In this document: positions 38,878 to 47,974 of the stretch, piece by piece
Layout of the letters: each line of letters opens with the position of its first letter
Position numbering within the stretch: position 1 is the stretch's first letter
Source: Microbacterium sp. LWS13-1.2
GTDB taxonomy: Bacteria; Actinomycetota; Actinomycetes; Actinomycetales; Microbacteriaceae
Direction: 5' to 3'
NCBI RefSeq assembly: GCF_040144835.1
Contig: NZ_CP151632.1
Location: 2,356,001-2,420,000 of the forward strand
DNA: 64,000 nt
Made by a program: the position numbers and the translations under genes
Notes under the pieces: model-generated
Databases searched by the model: none
What the model was told of the DNA's origin: nothing
Seen by the model: the letters and a program-made list of their open reading frames with translations, nothing else

Positions 38878-40713
38878 CTAGTGATCGAGCAGCCGGTCCA
38901 GGTTCACGGCCGCGTTGATGAGCGACAGGTGACTGAACGCCTGGGGGAAGTTGCCGAGCTGCTCACCGGTCAGCCCGATCTCCTCGGCGTAGAGCCCCAG
39001 GTGGTTGGCATACGTGAGCATCTTCTCGAACGTCAGGCGTGCTTCCTCGGTGCGTCCCGTGCGCGTGAGCGCGTCGACGTACCAGAACGAGCAGAGCGTG
39101 AAGGTGCCCTCCGAGCCGCGCAGCCCGTCGGGCGACGCGGCCGGGTTGTAGCGGTACACGAGGCTGTCCGACACGAGCTCCGCCTCCATCGCCTCGAGCG
39201 TCGAGAGCCACTTCGGGTCGCGCGGTGAGACGACGCCCATGACCGGCATGATGAGGTTCGCGGAGTCCAGCACGTCGCTCCCCTCGTGCTGCACGAAGGC
39301 GCCGCGTTCGGCATCCCACGACGTGGCCATGAGCTTCCGGTAGACCTCATCGCGCTGGCCGCGCCATCGCACGATGTCGGCGGGTCGGCCGCCGGATTCG
39401 GCGAGACGGATGCCTCGGTCCAGCGCCACCCAGCACATGAAGCGCCCGAAGGTGAACTTCTTCCGTCCCCCGCGGGTCTCCCAGACCCCCTCCTCGGGCC
39501 GATCCCAGTTGTCGCAGACCCAGTCGAGCATGCGGCTGACGTCGGCCCATTCCCCGTCGCTGAGCTGGAAGCCGTGCTCGGCGGCGAGCCGGATGGAGTC
39601 CATCGCCTCGCCGTAGATGTCGAGCTGCAGCTGGTCGGCCGCACCGTTGCCGATGCGCACCGGCGACGAGTCGCGGTAGCCGCGCCATTCCGGCAATGTC
39701 GTCTCTGCGAGATCGGACGATCCGTCGACACGGTACATGATCTTGAGCGGGCCGGACTCGTCGCCCGCGCTCTCCTGCACCCGGTCGGTGAGCCACTGCA
39801 CGAAGGCCTCCGCCTCGTCGCGATAGCCCAGGCCGAGCAGTGCCTGCACCGAGAACGATGCGTCGCGGATCCAGGTGTAGCGGTAGTCCCAGTTGCGCTC
39901 GCCCCCGACCTGCTCGGGCAGGCCCGCCGTGGGAGCGGCGACCAGAGCACCCGAGGGTGCGTAGGTGAGGAGCTTCAGCGTGATGGCCGATCGGTGCACC
40001 ATCTCGCGCCAGCGGCCCCGGTACGTCGAGCGCCCCACCCAGTCCCGCCAGAAGCGCTGGGTCTCGAGGTACATCCGCTCGAGCTCATCGATCGAGACGC
40101 GACGCGGCGCAGCGCCGCCCGTCTCGATGAGCACGCCGGTGCGCTCGCCGGCGTGCAGCGTGCCGTGGACGCGCAGGCCGCCTTCGATCAGTTCGATCGT
40201 GCCCGCCTGCTGCTCGCCGCGGCGGATGATCTCGCCGACGCGGTGCACAGTGAGCGCCTGATCCCCGCCCCGGAACAGCACACCGTCGCCGAGCGCCGGT
40301 TCGACGCCGGTGTGGGCGACGGTCCCGTACGTGAACGCCGGCCTGATCTCGCCGACGAATGTCATGGAACCCCGGACGACGCGGATGAGACGGGCGATGC
40401 GGTGCCGGTCGGTCGGTTCGTCGCCCGCGATCGGCATGAAGTCGAGGACCTCGCCGACGCCCTCCTGAGTCATGAACCGAGTGAGCAGGATGGCCGTGTC
40501 AGGAAGATACAGCTGCCGCGTCACGTAGTCGTCGGTCTCGGGGCGCACGCGGCAGAAGCCGCCGCGCTGCGCGTCCAGGAGCGACCCGAACACGCTCGGC
40601 GAGTCGAACCGCGGCGCGCAGAACCAGTCGATCGACCCCTCGGTGTCGACGAGCGCGGCGGTCTGCAGGTCGCCGATCAGCCCGTGGTCCGAGATGTCGG
40701 GATACTCGCTCAT
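38878..40713 (-). CDS. Glycoside hydrolase family 15 (trehalase/glucoamylase-like)
   Basis: 611 aa. N-terminal beta domain ISDHGLIGDLQTAALVDTEGSIDWFCAPRFDSPSVFG, then the (alpha/alpha)6 catalytic domain with NWDYRYTWIRDASFSVQALL, NGAADQLQLDIYGE and EGTFTLCSFWYVDAL. Mycobacterial homologues of this architecture act as trehalases; others are glucoamylases, so trehalose or malto-oligosaccharide is the likely substrate. Cytoplasmic, no signal peptide. ATG 40713 follows AGGGGGCGG. Confidence 0.9.
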   Translation of the reverse strand: MSEYPDISDHGLIGDLQTAALVDTEGSIDWFCAPRFDSPSVFGSLLDAQRGGFCRVRPETDDYVTRQLYLPDTAILLTRFMTQEGVGEVLDFMPIAGDEPTDRHRIARLIRVVRGSMTFVGEIRPAFTYGTVAHTGVEPALGDGVLFRGGDQALTVHRVGEIIRRGEQQAGTIELIEGGLRVHGTLHAGERTGVLIETGGAAPRRVSIDELERMYLETQRFWRDWVGRSTYRGRWREMVHRSAITLKLLTYAPSGALVAAPTAGLPEQVGGERNWDYRYTWIRDASFSVQALLGLGYRDEAEAFVQWLTDRVQESAGDESGPLKIMYRVDGSSDLAETTLPEWRGYRDSSPVRIGNGAADQLQLDIYGEAMDSIRLAAEHGFQLSDGEWADVSRMLDWVCDNWDRPEEGVWETRGGRKKFTFGRFMCWVALDRGIRLAESGGRPADIVRWRGQRDEVYRKLMATSWDAERGAFVQHEGSDVLDSANLIMPVMGVVSPRDPKWLSTLEAMEAELVSDSLVYRYNPAASPDGLRGSEGTFTLCSFWYVDALTRTGRTEEARLTFEKMLTYANHLGLYAEEIGLTGEQLGNFPQAFSHLSLINAAVNLDRLLDH

Positions 40714-40799
40714 CGGTCCGCCCCCTGCTCGTGCCCGCCGTCCGCCGTCGGTGGCGCCGGCACGATGTCGAGCACGTGCGCGGACATGGCGCCAGCCTA

Positions 40800-40915
40800 G
40801 TGGCGCGCGTCCAGCCGGCAGCGGAGCGAGTGCCAGCGAGACGAAGCGGCACCTCCAGGCGCGTTTCGTCTCGGTCGCTGGCGCTCCCTCGCTCAACGAC
40901 CGGGGGCTCGCCGCC
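40800..40915. repeat. REP-like inverted repeat between genes
   Basis: CGAGACGAAGCG and its inverse CGTTTCGTCTCG face each other, followed by TCGCTCAACGACCGGGGG. These are the arms of the same family seen at 20.5, 45.6 and 54.1 kb. It fills most of the gap between the lipoprotein gene end (40942) and the GH15 start (40713). Confidence 0.7.
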
Positions 40916-40941
40916 ACCCACACAGCCACCGAAGCGTGCGC

Positions 40942-41865
40942 TCAGCTGGCGAAGCCGCACCAACCGGCGACCCAGGTGAGGATCCGGCCGCGCAGCTCGT
41001 CGCCCACGAAGAGCTCGAACTCGCCGGGCTCCCCCTGGAGCTCGATCCGGACGTCGAAGATGGTGCCGCGCTTGTCCTCCTGCACCGCGTGGGGGTCGCA
41101 GCGGAACGGAACGAGCGGGATCTCCACCACCACGGGCTCCGCCTCCGCCGCCGACACGTCGATGTCGAGGGGGAACACCTCGTCCTCGGCGGGTGTGGCG
41201 GCGAAGTCCAGCAGGTTCGTGCGCTCCAGCCCGACGACGGTGCCCGCACCGGTGCCGGTGGGAGTCACCGTCAGCTCGAGGGTCGCAGGCTCCCCGGGAG
41301 CCGACGGCCGGAAGCCGGTGAACGCCAGCGTCGCGGCATCCGCCATCCGCTCCTGCAGGCATTCGCGGGCGTGCAGCGGCGCGAGGAAGCCCAGCGCATC
41401 CGGAGCGGATGCCGTCACCTCGACCGACCCGGACTCGCCCACGAGCTCGAGCACCGCGTCGGAATCGCCGTCATCCGACGTCGAACAGGCCACCGGCGGC
41501 AGCTGCACGCGGATGTCGACGGAGCCTCCCGCCGGGATCGTGCTCACCCGGTCGGGGACGACACGCGTCGCCGGGCCATCGAGTCGCGGATCTTCGACGC
41601 TCACCTCCCCCACCGTGATGGCGGCGTCGGACCCGTTCCCCACCCGCAGCTGGGCCTGCCTCGGGGCGACGTCCGCCCGCAGCTGAGCGAGCTCGACGGT
41701 CACCGCGGCCGGCAGTGTGCGGATGGGCGCCGCGGTGGTCGCGACGGTCGGCGAGGGCGCGCAGCCGACGAACCCCAGCGCGACGGCGATCGCCGCAGCC
41801 GCCGCGATCCCGGCCTGCACCGACAGCGACCCATGGCGGGAACGGTGGGCAGGCGACGTCCGCAC
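40942..41865 (-). CDS. Hypothetical lipoprotein
   Basis: 307 aa. A signal peptide ends with ALGFVGCAPS, a near-standard lipobox. The rest is a beta-rich secreted protein with repeated Ig-like stretches (QAQLRVGNGSDAAITVGEVSV, PATLELTVTPTGTGAGTVVGL) and the ending RGRILTWVAGWCGFAS. Family not recognised. GTG 41865 lies 5 bp after the menC stop, so it is in an operon with menC, without obvious functional link. Confidence 0.7.
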   Translation of the reverse strand: MRTSPAHRSRHGSLSVQAGIAAAAAIAVALGFVGCAPSPTVATTAAPIRTLPAAVTVELAQLRADVAPRQAQLRVGNGSDAAITVGEVSVEDPRLDGPATRVVPDRVSTIPAGGSVDIRVQLPPVACSTSDDGDSDAVLELVGESGSVEVTASAPDALGFLAPLHARECLQERMADAATLAFTGFRPSAPGEPATLELTVTPTGTGAGTVVGLERTNLLDFAATPAEDEVFPLDIDVSAAEAEPVVVEIPLVPFRCDPHAVQEDKRGTIFDVRIELQGEPGEFELFVGDELRGRILTWVAGWCGFAS

Positions 41866-41870
41866 GAGAC

Positions 41871-43004
41871 CTACCGCGTCAGCGTCTCGCGCGCGACGGT
41901 GACGTCGTCGAGCGCCACCTGGTCGATCTCGACGCCGAGGCCGTGACCCGTCGGCACGCGCACATGGCCGTCCTCGAGCACCGCCGGCTCGGTCACGATG
42001 TCGCGCGTGTAGAACCGGCTCGACGCCGAGACGTCCCCGGGCAGAGTGAAGCCCGGCAAGGCGGCGAGCGCGGCGTTCGCCGCGCGGCCGATGCCGGTCT
42101 CGAGCATGCCGCCGCACCACACCGGCACGCCCGCGGCGAGGCATCGGTCGTGGATCCGCACGGCTTCCAGGTATCCGCCGACGCGCCCGGCCTTGATGTT
42201 GACGACGGATGCCGAGCCCAGCGCGAGCGCGTCGGCAGCCGCCTTGTCCGAGACGATGGACTCGTCCAGGCAGACCGGGGTGCGCAGCCGCCGGGCGAGC
42301 GTGGCATGGTCGACGAGGTCGTCCTCCTGCAGCGGCTGCTCGATCAGCAGCAGGTCGAAGCGGTCGAGCTCGGCCAAGATGTCGGCATCCGCCAGGGTGT
42401 AGGCCGAGTTCGCGTCCACCTGCAGCGGGATCGTGCCGAAGGCGTCGCGCACCGCGGCCGTGTCGCCGACGTCGCGGCCGGGCTTGATCTTGATCTTGAT
42501 CCGGACGTACCCCTCGTCGAGGTAGCCGCGCACGGTGTCGACGAGGGCCGCGGGGTCGCGCTGGATGCCGACGGACACTCCGCTGGGAACGCGGTCGCGC
42601 ACAGCGCCGACGTACTCGCCGAAGCTGCGCCCCTCGGATCGCAGCGCGGCGTCGAGCACCGCGAGCTCGAGCCCGGCCTTTGCCATGCGGTGACCCTTGA
42701 ACGGCTCGAGCGCACCCGCGACCTCCTCCGGCGCCACACTCCCCCGATCCAGCAGCGCGGGCGCGAGGAAGCGCAGCGCGACATCCCACGCGCCCTGCGT
42801 GTACTCGCTGGAGTACAGCGGGTCGGCCTGCGTGACGATCTCGCCCCACCCGTCACCGTCGCCGGTCAGCGCACGGACCAGGATGACCTCTCGCACGGTC
42901 TCGGTGCCGAACGACGTCGTGAACGGGGCGACGAGCGGCAGGTGCAGCACCCGCAGCTCGAATCCTTCGAGGGCGACGGATGCCGCCGGCGGGGCGATGG
43001 GCAT
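41871..43004 (-). CDS. menC: o-Succinylbenzoate synthase (MenC; enolase superfamily)
   Basis: Dehydrates SHCHC to o-succinylbenzoate in menaquinone synthesis; relatives also racemise N-acylamino acids. It is 377 aa. KIKIKPG holds the catalytic Lys pair; metal ligands are in VDANSAY, IEQPL and CLDES; the second lysine is in NIKAGRVGG. The end of the barrel is WCGGMLETGIGRAANAA. The first residues are low-complexity. No other men gene is in the window, so an N-acylamino-acid racemase role remains possible. Confidence 0.85.
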   Translation of the reverse strand: MPIAPPAASVALEGFELRVLHLPLVAPFTTSFGTETVREVILVRALTGDGDGWGEIVTQADPLYSSEYTQGAWDVALRFLAPALLDRGSVAPEEVAGALEPFKGHRMAKAGLELAVLDAALRSEGRSFGEYVGAVRDRVPSGVSVGIQRDPAALVDTVRGYLDEGYVRIKIKIKPGRDVGDTAAVRDAFGTIPLQVDANSAYTLADADILAELDRFDLLLIEQPLQEDDLVDHATLARRLRTPVCLDESIVSDKAAADALALGSASVVNIKAGRVGGYLEAVRIHDRCLAAGVPVWCGGMLETGIGRAANAALAALPGFTLPGDVSASSRFYTRDIVTEPAVLEDGHVRVPTGHGLGVEIDQVALDDVTVARETLTR

Positions 43005-43008
43005 GCGC

Positions 43009-43215
43009 TCAGCGTACGCCCGGCCGCCGACGGATGCGGGTCAGTGGGCGAGGCGCGTGGTAGTTATCTCGCGACGTACCGCGACGTACCGCGACGTACG
43101 TCGACCGTGCACGCCGCGGGCGGCGGCTGCGCGGTTCTGCGGGGGCGGCGTGCTGTGGTGGGTTCCGCATAAAGTCGCCCACGGCGACGATCAGGGTCTC
43201 GATGTGCTCGCGCAT
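43009..43215 (-). CDS. Small Arg/Pro-rich ORF, hypothetical
   Basis: 68 codons from ATG 43215 with a good GGAGAG ribosome site 6 nt upstream: MREHIETLIVAVGDFMRNPP, then a basic tail rich in Arg, Pro and Ala. A run of three 10-bp repeats (GCGACGTACC at 43071-43100) falls in the basic tail. The first 20 residues look gene-like; the remainder may be read-through of decayed sequence. The frame is open upstream, so this may be the end of a larger decayed gene. The 43216-43490 stretch shows nothing else I can support. Confidence 0.35.
   Translation of the reverse strand: MREHIETLIVAVGDFMRNPPQHAAPAEPRSRRPRRARSTYVAVRRGTSRDNYHAPRPLTRIRRRPGVR
43071..43100. repeat. Three tandem 10-bp repeats
   Basis: GCGACGTACC, GCGACGTACC and GCGACGTACG in direct succession. 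The last copy extends into the palindrome CGACGTACGTCG. It lies just upstream of menC on the minus strand, close to where the menC promoter would be. Confidence 0.8.
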
Positions 43216-43490
43216 GATCTCTCCTCGTTCGAAGAAGAAGAGATGGCGAGGGTGCCGCTGATACAACGCGTGCCTGGTCGCGGCTACAAGGTCGTCGACG
43301 ACCGGCGCCGCTCCCACGCCGTCGACAACCCCTCCCTCGAACGCGTCCATGACCTCACGGTAGGCGCAGGTTCCGACATCTGAATCGGTGGCAGCCCCCC
43401 GGCGGACTCCATGTTCGGTAGGGACTGTCCCGCGGCGATCCCGGGCTGCGGTGGGGGGACGGACGCCGTCGCTGCCTCTGCCGCGCCGCG

Positions 43491-44411
43491 TCAGGCGGGG
43501 ATCTCGGCGAAGGCGCGCACGGGGAACGTGCCGAAGCCCTCGACGGCGGGCGGCGCCGCCGTGAAACGCGCGCCGCGCGGTGGCAGCTCGCCGAGGTTCG
43601 TGAGGTGCTCGACGACATGCACGCCCGCATCGAGCAGCAGGCTGTGCGCTGGCCGCTCGCCCCCCGACTCGGTGTCGTCGATGTTGAGCGAGTCGATGCC
43701 CACCAGCACCGCACCGGCATCGATGAGCAACCGCGCGGCCTCGCCCGTCAGGAACGGCGCACCGACGCCGTACTCCGGTCGGCCGAACGAGCGGTCCCAT
43801 CCGGTGTGCAGCAGCACGGCGGCACCGCGCACGTCGCGATCGGCGAGCGTGGCCGAACGGATGCCGCGCCGCGAGCCGTCCCACGCGTCCTCGAGGTGGA
43901 AGACCTCCGCGCGGAGGCCGACCAGCGACGCCAGGTCGAGGCCCGCCAGGTCGCTGCCGTCGGCGTACCGATGGAACGGCGAGTCGAGGTAGGTGCCGGT
44001 GTTGCCGATCATGTGGATGACGTCCATCGCGAACTCGGTGCCCGGCGCGTAGCGGGCGCGCGAGTCCTCGCGGGTGAGGTGCGGCGTGATGGTCGGCGCG
44101 GGCAGCCCGGGGTAGGTCACCAGCCCGGCGCGGATCGGGTGGCTGAGGTCGACGACGCGGCGGGCAGAGGCCGCAGCATCCACCGCCTGCTCCACGCCGC
44201 GGCTGCCGCGATGCGGCTCCTCGACGACGCGCAGTCCGCGCAGCGACACCTCGTCCACGAGCGCGAGCCCGAGATGCACGACCAGCAGGCGTGCGATCTC
44301 ATCCTCCGTGGCGTCGGCGGTCGGCAGGTCGAGCCGGAACCCCGTGCCGGCGAGGCCCCCACCGTTGGCGAAGCTGATGTCGAAGTCGAAGTGCGCGCGG
44401 TACTCGGGCAT
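43491..44411 (-). CDS. Cyclase-family protein (kynurenine-formamidase-like) with extra N-terminal domain
   Basis: 306 aa. Residues about 88-306 match the metal-dependent cyclase/formamidase family: VVDLSHPIRAGLVTYPGLP, then IGNTGTYLDSPFHRYADG and VGIDSLNID. The usual HxGTHxDxPxH motif here reads NTGTYLDSPFH, so two metal-site histidines are replaced, as in one branch of the family. The first 80 residues (FDFDISFANGGGLAGTGFRLDLP...) are a separate small domain I do not recognise. Substrate unknown. Confidence 0.78.
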   Translation of the reverse strand: MPEYRAHFDFDISFANGGGLAGTGFRLDLPTADATEDEIARLLVVHLGLALVDEVSLRGLRVVEEPHRGSRGVEQAVDAAASARRVVDLSHPIRAGLVTYPGLPAPTITPHLTREDSRARYAPGTEFAMDVIHMIGNTGTYLDSPFHRYADGSDLAGLDLASLVGLRAEVFHLEDAWDGSRRGIRSATLADRDVRGAAVLLHTGWDRSFGRPEYGVGAPFLTGEAARLLIDAGAVLVGIDSLNIDDTESGGERPAHSLLLDAGVHVVEHLTNLGELPPRGARFTAAPPAVEGFGTFPVRAFAEIPA

Positions 44412-44565
44412 GCGGATCAGCTTAGGGTTGCGGCATCCGGCGGCCGCCGGCCGGAACCGCCATCGTCCGTCGGATTTCGGCCGAACCGGTACGCGCGTCT
44501 AGCGGGGCCGCACGGAGCACGCAACCCCGTGCCCCGAGCGGATCCCACCTCGTAGCGTCGGGCAC

Positions 44566-45372
44566 ATGGACACCTTCGACTTCGCGCCGCGGCACGCGAT
44601 CGTGACCGCCTCGGACTCGGGCATCGGGCAGGCGACCGCACTGGCACTCGCGGATGCCGGACTGGACGTCGGCATCACGTGGCACAGCGACGAGGAGGGC
44701 GCCGAGCGCACGGCCGACCGCGTGCGCGAACGCGGGCGCCGGGCCGAGGTGACGCGGTTCGACGCGACCGCCCTCGACGATGTCGCCAGCACGATCGACG
44801 GCCTCGTCGAGCGCCTCGGTGGGCTCGACGTGTTCGTCAACAACGCCGGCGGCGGCTCGGGCGGTCCGTTCCTGGACCTCTCGATCGAGGACTGGCGTCA
44901 GATCGTCGCCCTCAACCTCGACGGCGCCTTCGCCGGCCTTCAAGCTGCCGCTCGCCACCTGGTACGCGCCGGTCGCGGCGGGCGCCTGGTGGCGATCACG
45001 AGCGTGCACGAGACGCAGCCGCGGGTCGGATCGGCGGCGTACGTCGCCGCCAAGCACGGCCTCGGCGGCCTCATCGAGACGATGGCCCAGGAGCTCGGAG
45101 AGCACGCGATCACCGTCAACGCGGTGGCTCCGGGGGAGATCGCGACGCCGCTCACGAACCAGGATCCCGAGGACGCCGAGCGCACCCGTCGCCCCGGCAT
45201 CCCGCTGGGTCGGCCGGGAAGGCCCGAGGAGATCGCGGCGGTGGTGGCGTTCCTCGCCTCGCCGCAGGCGAGCTACGTGACCGGGGCGAGCTGGACCGTC
45301 GACGGCGGGATGCTGCAGATGGGCCCGCAGGCCGGCTCGCATCTGAAGAGCGACGAGTGGCGGAGAGGATGA
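44566..45372 (+). CDS. Short-chain dehydrogenase/reductase
   Basis: 268 aa classical SDR. The cofactor motif is TASDSGIGQA (standard TGxxxGIG with Gly replaced by Ala), then NNAGGG, the catalytic Ser in ITSVHE and YVAAK. The terminal GASWTVDGGMLQM is typical of 3-oxoacyl reductase-like SDRs. A small-sugar or alcohol substrate is possible but not determinable. It overlaps the next small gene by 4 bp. Confidence 0.88.
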   Translation: MDTFDFAPRHAIVTASDSGIGQATALALADAGLDVGITWHSDEEGAERTADRVRERGRRAEVTRFDATALDDVASTIDGLVERLGGLDVFVNNAGGGSGGPFLDLSIEDWRQIVALNLDGAFAGLQAAARHLVRAGRGGRLVAITSVHETQPRVGSAAYVAAKHGLGGLIETMAQELGEHAITVNAVAPGEIATPLTNQDPEDAERTRRPGIPLGRPGRPEEIAAVVAFLASPQASYVTGASWTVDGGMLQMGPQAGSHLKSDEWRRG

Positions 45373-45581
45373 CCATGAACGACCACGACGAGACCGGCTC
45401 CACCGGCATGACCGACGACGAGAAGCGGCGTGACCAGCTCACGTCCGCGCCGGATGCCGTCGAGTCCGACGCCGACCCGCGGATCGACGTGACGCACCAC
45501 GACGGCATCACGCGGATCCACATCCGCGACGACGCCGACGTGCGACCGGGAGACCCCACGAAGGAACCCCCCGGTCGTTGA
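45369..45581 (+). CDS. Small acidic hypothetical protein
   Basis: 70 aa, rich in Asp, Glu and Thr (MTMNDHDETGSTGMTDDEKR, PRIDVTHHDGITRIHIRDD). Unknown family. ATG 45369 overlaps the SDR stop by 4 bp with GGAGAGG upstream; a second ATG at 45375 is possible. The last residues PPGR and the stop come from the REP-like element that starts at 45570. Confidence 0.6.
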   Translation: MTMNDHDETGSTGMTDDEKRRDQLTSAPDAVESDADPRIDVTHHDGITRIHIRDDADVRPGDPTKEPPGR

Positions 45582-45727
45582 GCGAGCGACGCGAGACGAA
45601 ACGTCTTCGGCGTGCTCGAGGCGTTTCGTCTCGCTCGCTGGCGCTCGCTCGCTCAACGACCGGGAATCGAGGTCCACGCTCGCTCAACGACCGGGAATCG
45701 AGGTCCACGCTCGCTCAACGACCGGGG
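45570..45727. repeat. REP-like inverted repeat with tandem 31-bp units
   Basis: CCGGTCGTTGAGCGAGCG and CGAGACGAAACG face their inverse copies CGTTTCGTCTCGCTCG and CGCTCAACGACCGG, a potential long hairpin. A 31-bp unit (GGGAATCGAGGTCCACGC plus TCGCTCAACGACC) then repeats about 2.5 times. The element lies between convergent genes and supplies the stop codon of each (CCGGTCGTTGA reads P-G-R-stop). Confidence 0.85.
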
Positions 45728-46431
45728 ACGAGCAGGTAGCCGCGCGCGTCGTCGAAACCGCCGATCACGAGGCCGTCGGCGAGGTGACCGACGAGCTGAT
45801 CTCGCACGTGCGATCGCCAGACCGCGGCATCCACCGGTGTCTCGCGGCGCAGGGTCTCGATGTCGTGAGGGATCTCGACCGACGCGACCACCTGCTCGTC
45901 GTCGGGGGTGGGCACCGGCGGCGCGGCCAGCGCCCACGACACCATGATGCGGTCGGTCGCGTCGCCGCGGTTGACCCCGTCGTCCATGGGTCCGTAGTGG
46001 TTCACGAGGTACTCGGTGACCCTCGTGCCGAGCACCCGCAGGTTGAAGTGGGCGTTGCGGGCGACCAGCGGGTCGAACGTCCACGTGATGTGACCCACGT
46101 CGCGCGCGAGCGCCCACTCGCGCTGGTGCTGCTTGAGCACCCGGCCGAGACCCTGCGACTGGTGGCCGGGCAGGACGCCGGTGATGTGGCTGTGCATCGA
46201 GCGCGCCGCCGGAGCCGCGAAGAACGCGACGGACGCCCCCACCATGTGATCGCCGTCGTACAGGCCGACGGCGTAATTGCCGGAGTGCGCGAGGGCGCGC
46301 AGCAGGTTCGGCGGCATGCCCCCGCGGTCGCCGCCCCACACCTCGGCGAGCACGTCGGAGGCGCGGTGGACCTCCTCGACGGTGTCGAGCGGACGGATGT
46401 CGATGCCGGGCGGCGTCGCGGTCTCGGCCAT
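45715..46431 (-). CDS. GNAT-family N-acetyltransferase
   Basis: 238 aa. The acetyl-CoA pyrophosphate loop is LPGHQSQGLGRVLKQHQREWA, followed by WTFDPLVARNAHFNLRVLG and YGPMDDGVNRGDATDR, which are typical of the larger GNAT proteins of this subgroup. The acceptor is unknown. ATG 46431 is used; an upstream ATG at 46446 is possible. Its C-terminal PGR and stop lie in the REP-like element. Confidence 0.82.
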   Translation of the reverse strand: MAETATPPGIDIRPLDTVEEVHRASDVLAEVWGGDRGGMPPNLLRALAHSGNYAVGLYDGDHMVGASVAFFAAPAARSMHSHITGVLPGHQSQGLGRVLKQHQREWALARDVGHITWTFDPLVARNAHFNLRVLGTRVTEYLVNHYGPMDDGVNRGDATDRIMVSWALAAPPVPTPDDEQVVASVEIPHDIETLRRETPVDAAVWRSHVRDQLVGHLADGLVIGGFDDARGYLLVPGR

Positions 46432-46516
46432 GTGCCCAGTCTGCACCCGCGGAGCCGCGTGCCGTCAGCGCGCACCCGCGGAGCCCGCGTCCCTGCAGCG
46501 CCGATAGCCTGAAGTG

Positions 46517-47962
46517 ATGGGCACGGGTGACGAGGACGCGAGAAGAAGACTCACCCGGATGCCGCGTCAGGGCGCCATCGTCGCCGTGCTGGCGGTCGCG
46601 GGCCTGTGCTCGTCGTTCATGTTCACCCTCATGGTGCCCATCCAGTCGAAGCTGCCGGAGCTGCTGAACTCCAGCCGCGAGGACACCGCGTGGGTCGTCA
46701 CCTCGACGCTGCTCGCCGCGGCCGTGATCACCCCGATCTCGGGGCGCCTCGGCGACATGTACGGCAAGCGCCGCATCGTGCTCGTGCTCGTCGCGGTGAT
46801 GGTCGCGGGCTCCGTCGTCGCGGCGCTGTCGCCGGGCATCGTCGGGATCATCGTGGGGCGCACACTCCAGGGCGCCATCGTCGGCGTCGTGCCGCTCGGC
46901 ATCTCGATCATGCGCGACGTGCTGCACGAGGACCGCGTCGACTCCGCGATCGCCTTCATGAGCGCAACGCTCGGCGTCGGCGGCGCGCTCGGCCTGCCGA
47001 TCAGCGCGCTGATCACCGAACGCAGTGACTGGCATCTGCTGTTCTGGATGGCCGCAGGTCTCGGCGTCGTCGTGTTCGCCCTCGTCCTCTGGATCGTGCC
47101 GGTGAGCGTCCTGCGCACCGCCGGCCGGTTCGACTATGTCGGCGCCGCCGGACTCGCCGTCGGGCTCATCGGCATCCTGCTGGCGATCTCGCGCGGCAAC
47201 GAATGGGGCTGGGGATCATCGGCGGTGCTGGTGTGCGGACTCGGCGGTCTGGTCGTGCTGCTGCTGTGGGGATGGTTCGAGCTGCGCATCGACGAGCCGC
47301 TGCTCGACCTGCGGGTCGCCGCCCGGCCCGCCGTGCTGCTCACGAACATCGCCTCGGTGGCGATGGGGTTCTCGCTCTTCGCCTCGAACGTCGTGTACCC
47401 GCAGATGCTCGAGCTGCCGGTCGCGACCGGCGCCGGGTTCGGGCTGTCACTGCTGGTCGCGAGCCTGATCGTCATGCCTTCGGGGATCGTCATGATGCTG
47501 CTCTCGCCGATCGCCGGTCGCATCGCGTTCCGCACCGGTCCCAAGCTCCTGCTGCTGCTCGGCGCGCTCTCACTGATCGCCGCGTACGGGTTCACGCTGC
47601 TGTTCTCCTCCGAGGTGTGGCACATCCTCGTCGCGAACATCCTCATCGGCGCCGGCATCGGCTTCGGGTATGCCTCGATGCCGATGCTCATCATGCGCTC
47701 CGTGCCGCAGAGCGAGACCGGCGCGTCGAACGGTCTCAATGCGCTGTTCCGGTCGCTCGGCACCAGCACCGCGGCCGCGGTGATCGGCGCGGTTCTCGCC
47801 ACATACACCGTCGACTTCGAGGGAGTACCGGTCCCGACGACGACCGGCTTCACGCTGTCGCTGATCCTCGGCGGGGCCGCCGCCATCGTCGCCCTCGTGG
47901 TGGCATTGTTCATCCCGCGTCATCACGCGCCCGAGGAGCGGCATCCGTCCCTCCGCGAGTGA
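46517..47962 (+). CDS. MFS transporter (DHA2-like drug/proton antiporter)
   Basis: 481 aa, about 14 membrane segments. Motif A GRLGDMYGKRRIVL follows TM2 and motif C-like LGVGGALGLPISALI lies in TM5, as in drug:H+ antiporters. Probably exports a toxic compound. ATG 46517 is used (GTG one codon earlier). It is divergent from the GNAT gene. Confidence 0.88.
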   Translation: MGTGDEDARRRLTRMPRQGAIVAVLAVAGLCSSFMFTLMVPIQSKLPELLNSSREDTAWVVTSTLLAAAVITPISGRLGDMYGKRRIVLVLVAVMVAGSVVAALSPGIVGIIVGRTLQGAIVGVVPLGISIMRDVLHEDRVDSAIAFMSATLGVGGALGLPISALITERSDWHLLFWMAAGLGVVVFALVLWIVPVSVLRTAGRFDYVGAAGLAVGLIGILLAISRGNEWGWGSSAVLVCGLGGLVVLLLWGWFELRIDEPLLDLRVAARPAVLLTNIASVAMGFSLFASNVVYPQMLELPVATGAGFGLSLLVASLIVMPSGIVMMLLSPIAGRIAFRTGPKLLLLLGALSLIAAYGFTLLFSSEVWHILVANILIGAGIGFGYASMPMLIMRSVPQSETGASNGLNALFRSLGTSTAAAVIGAVLATYTVDFEGVPVPTTTGFTLSLILGGAAAIVALVVALFIPRHHAPEERHPSLRE

Positions 47963-47974
47963 GCCGGCCCGGCG

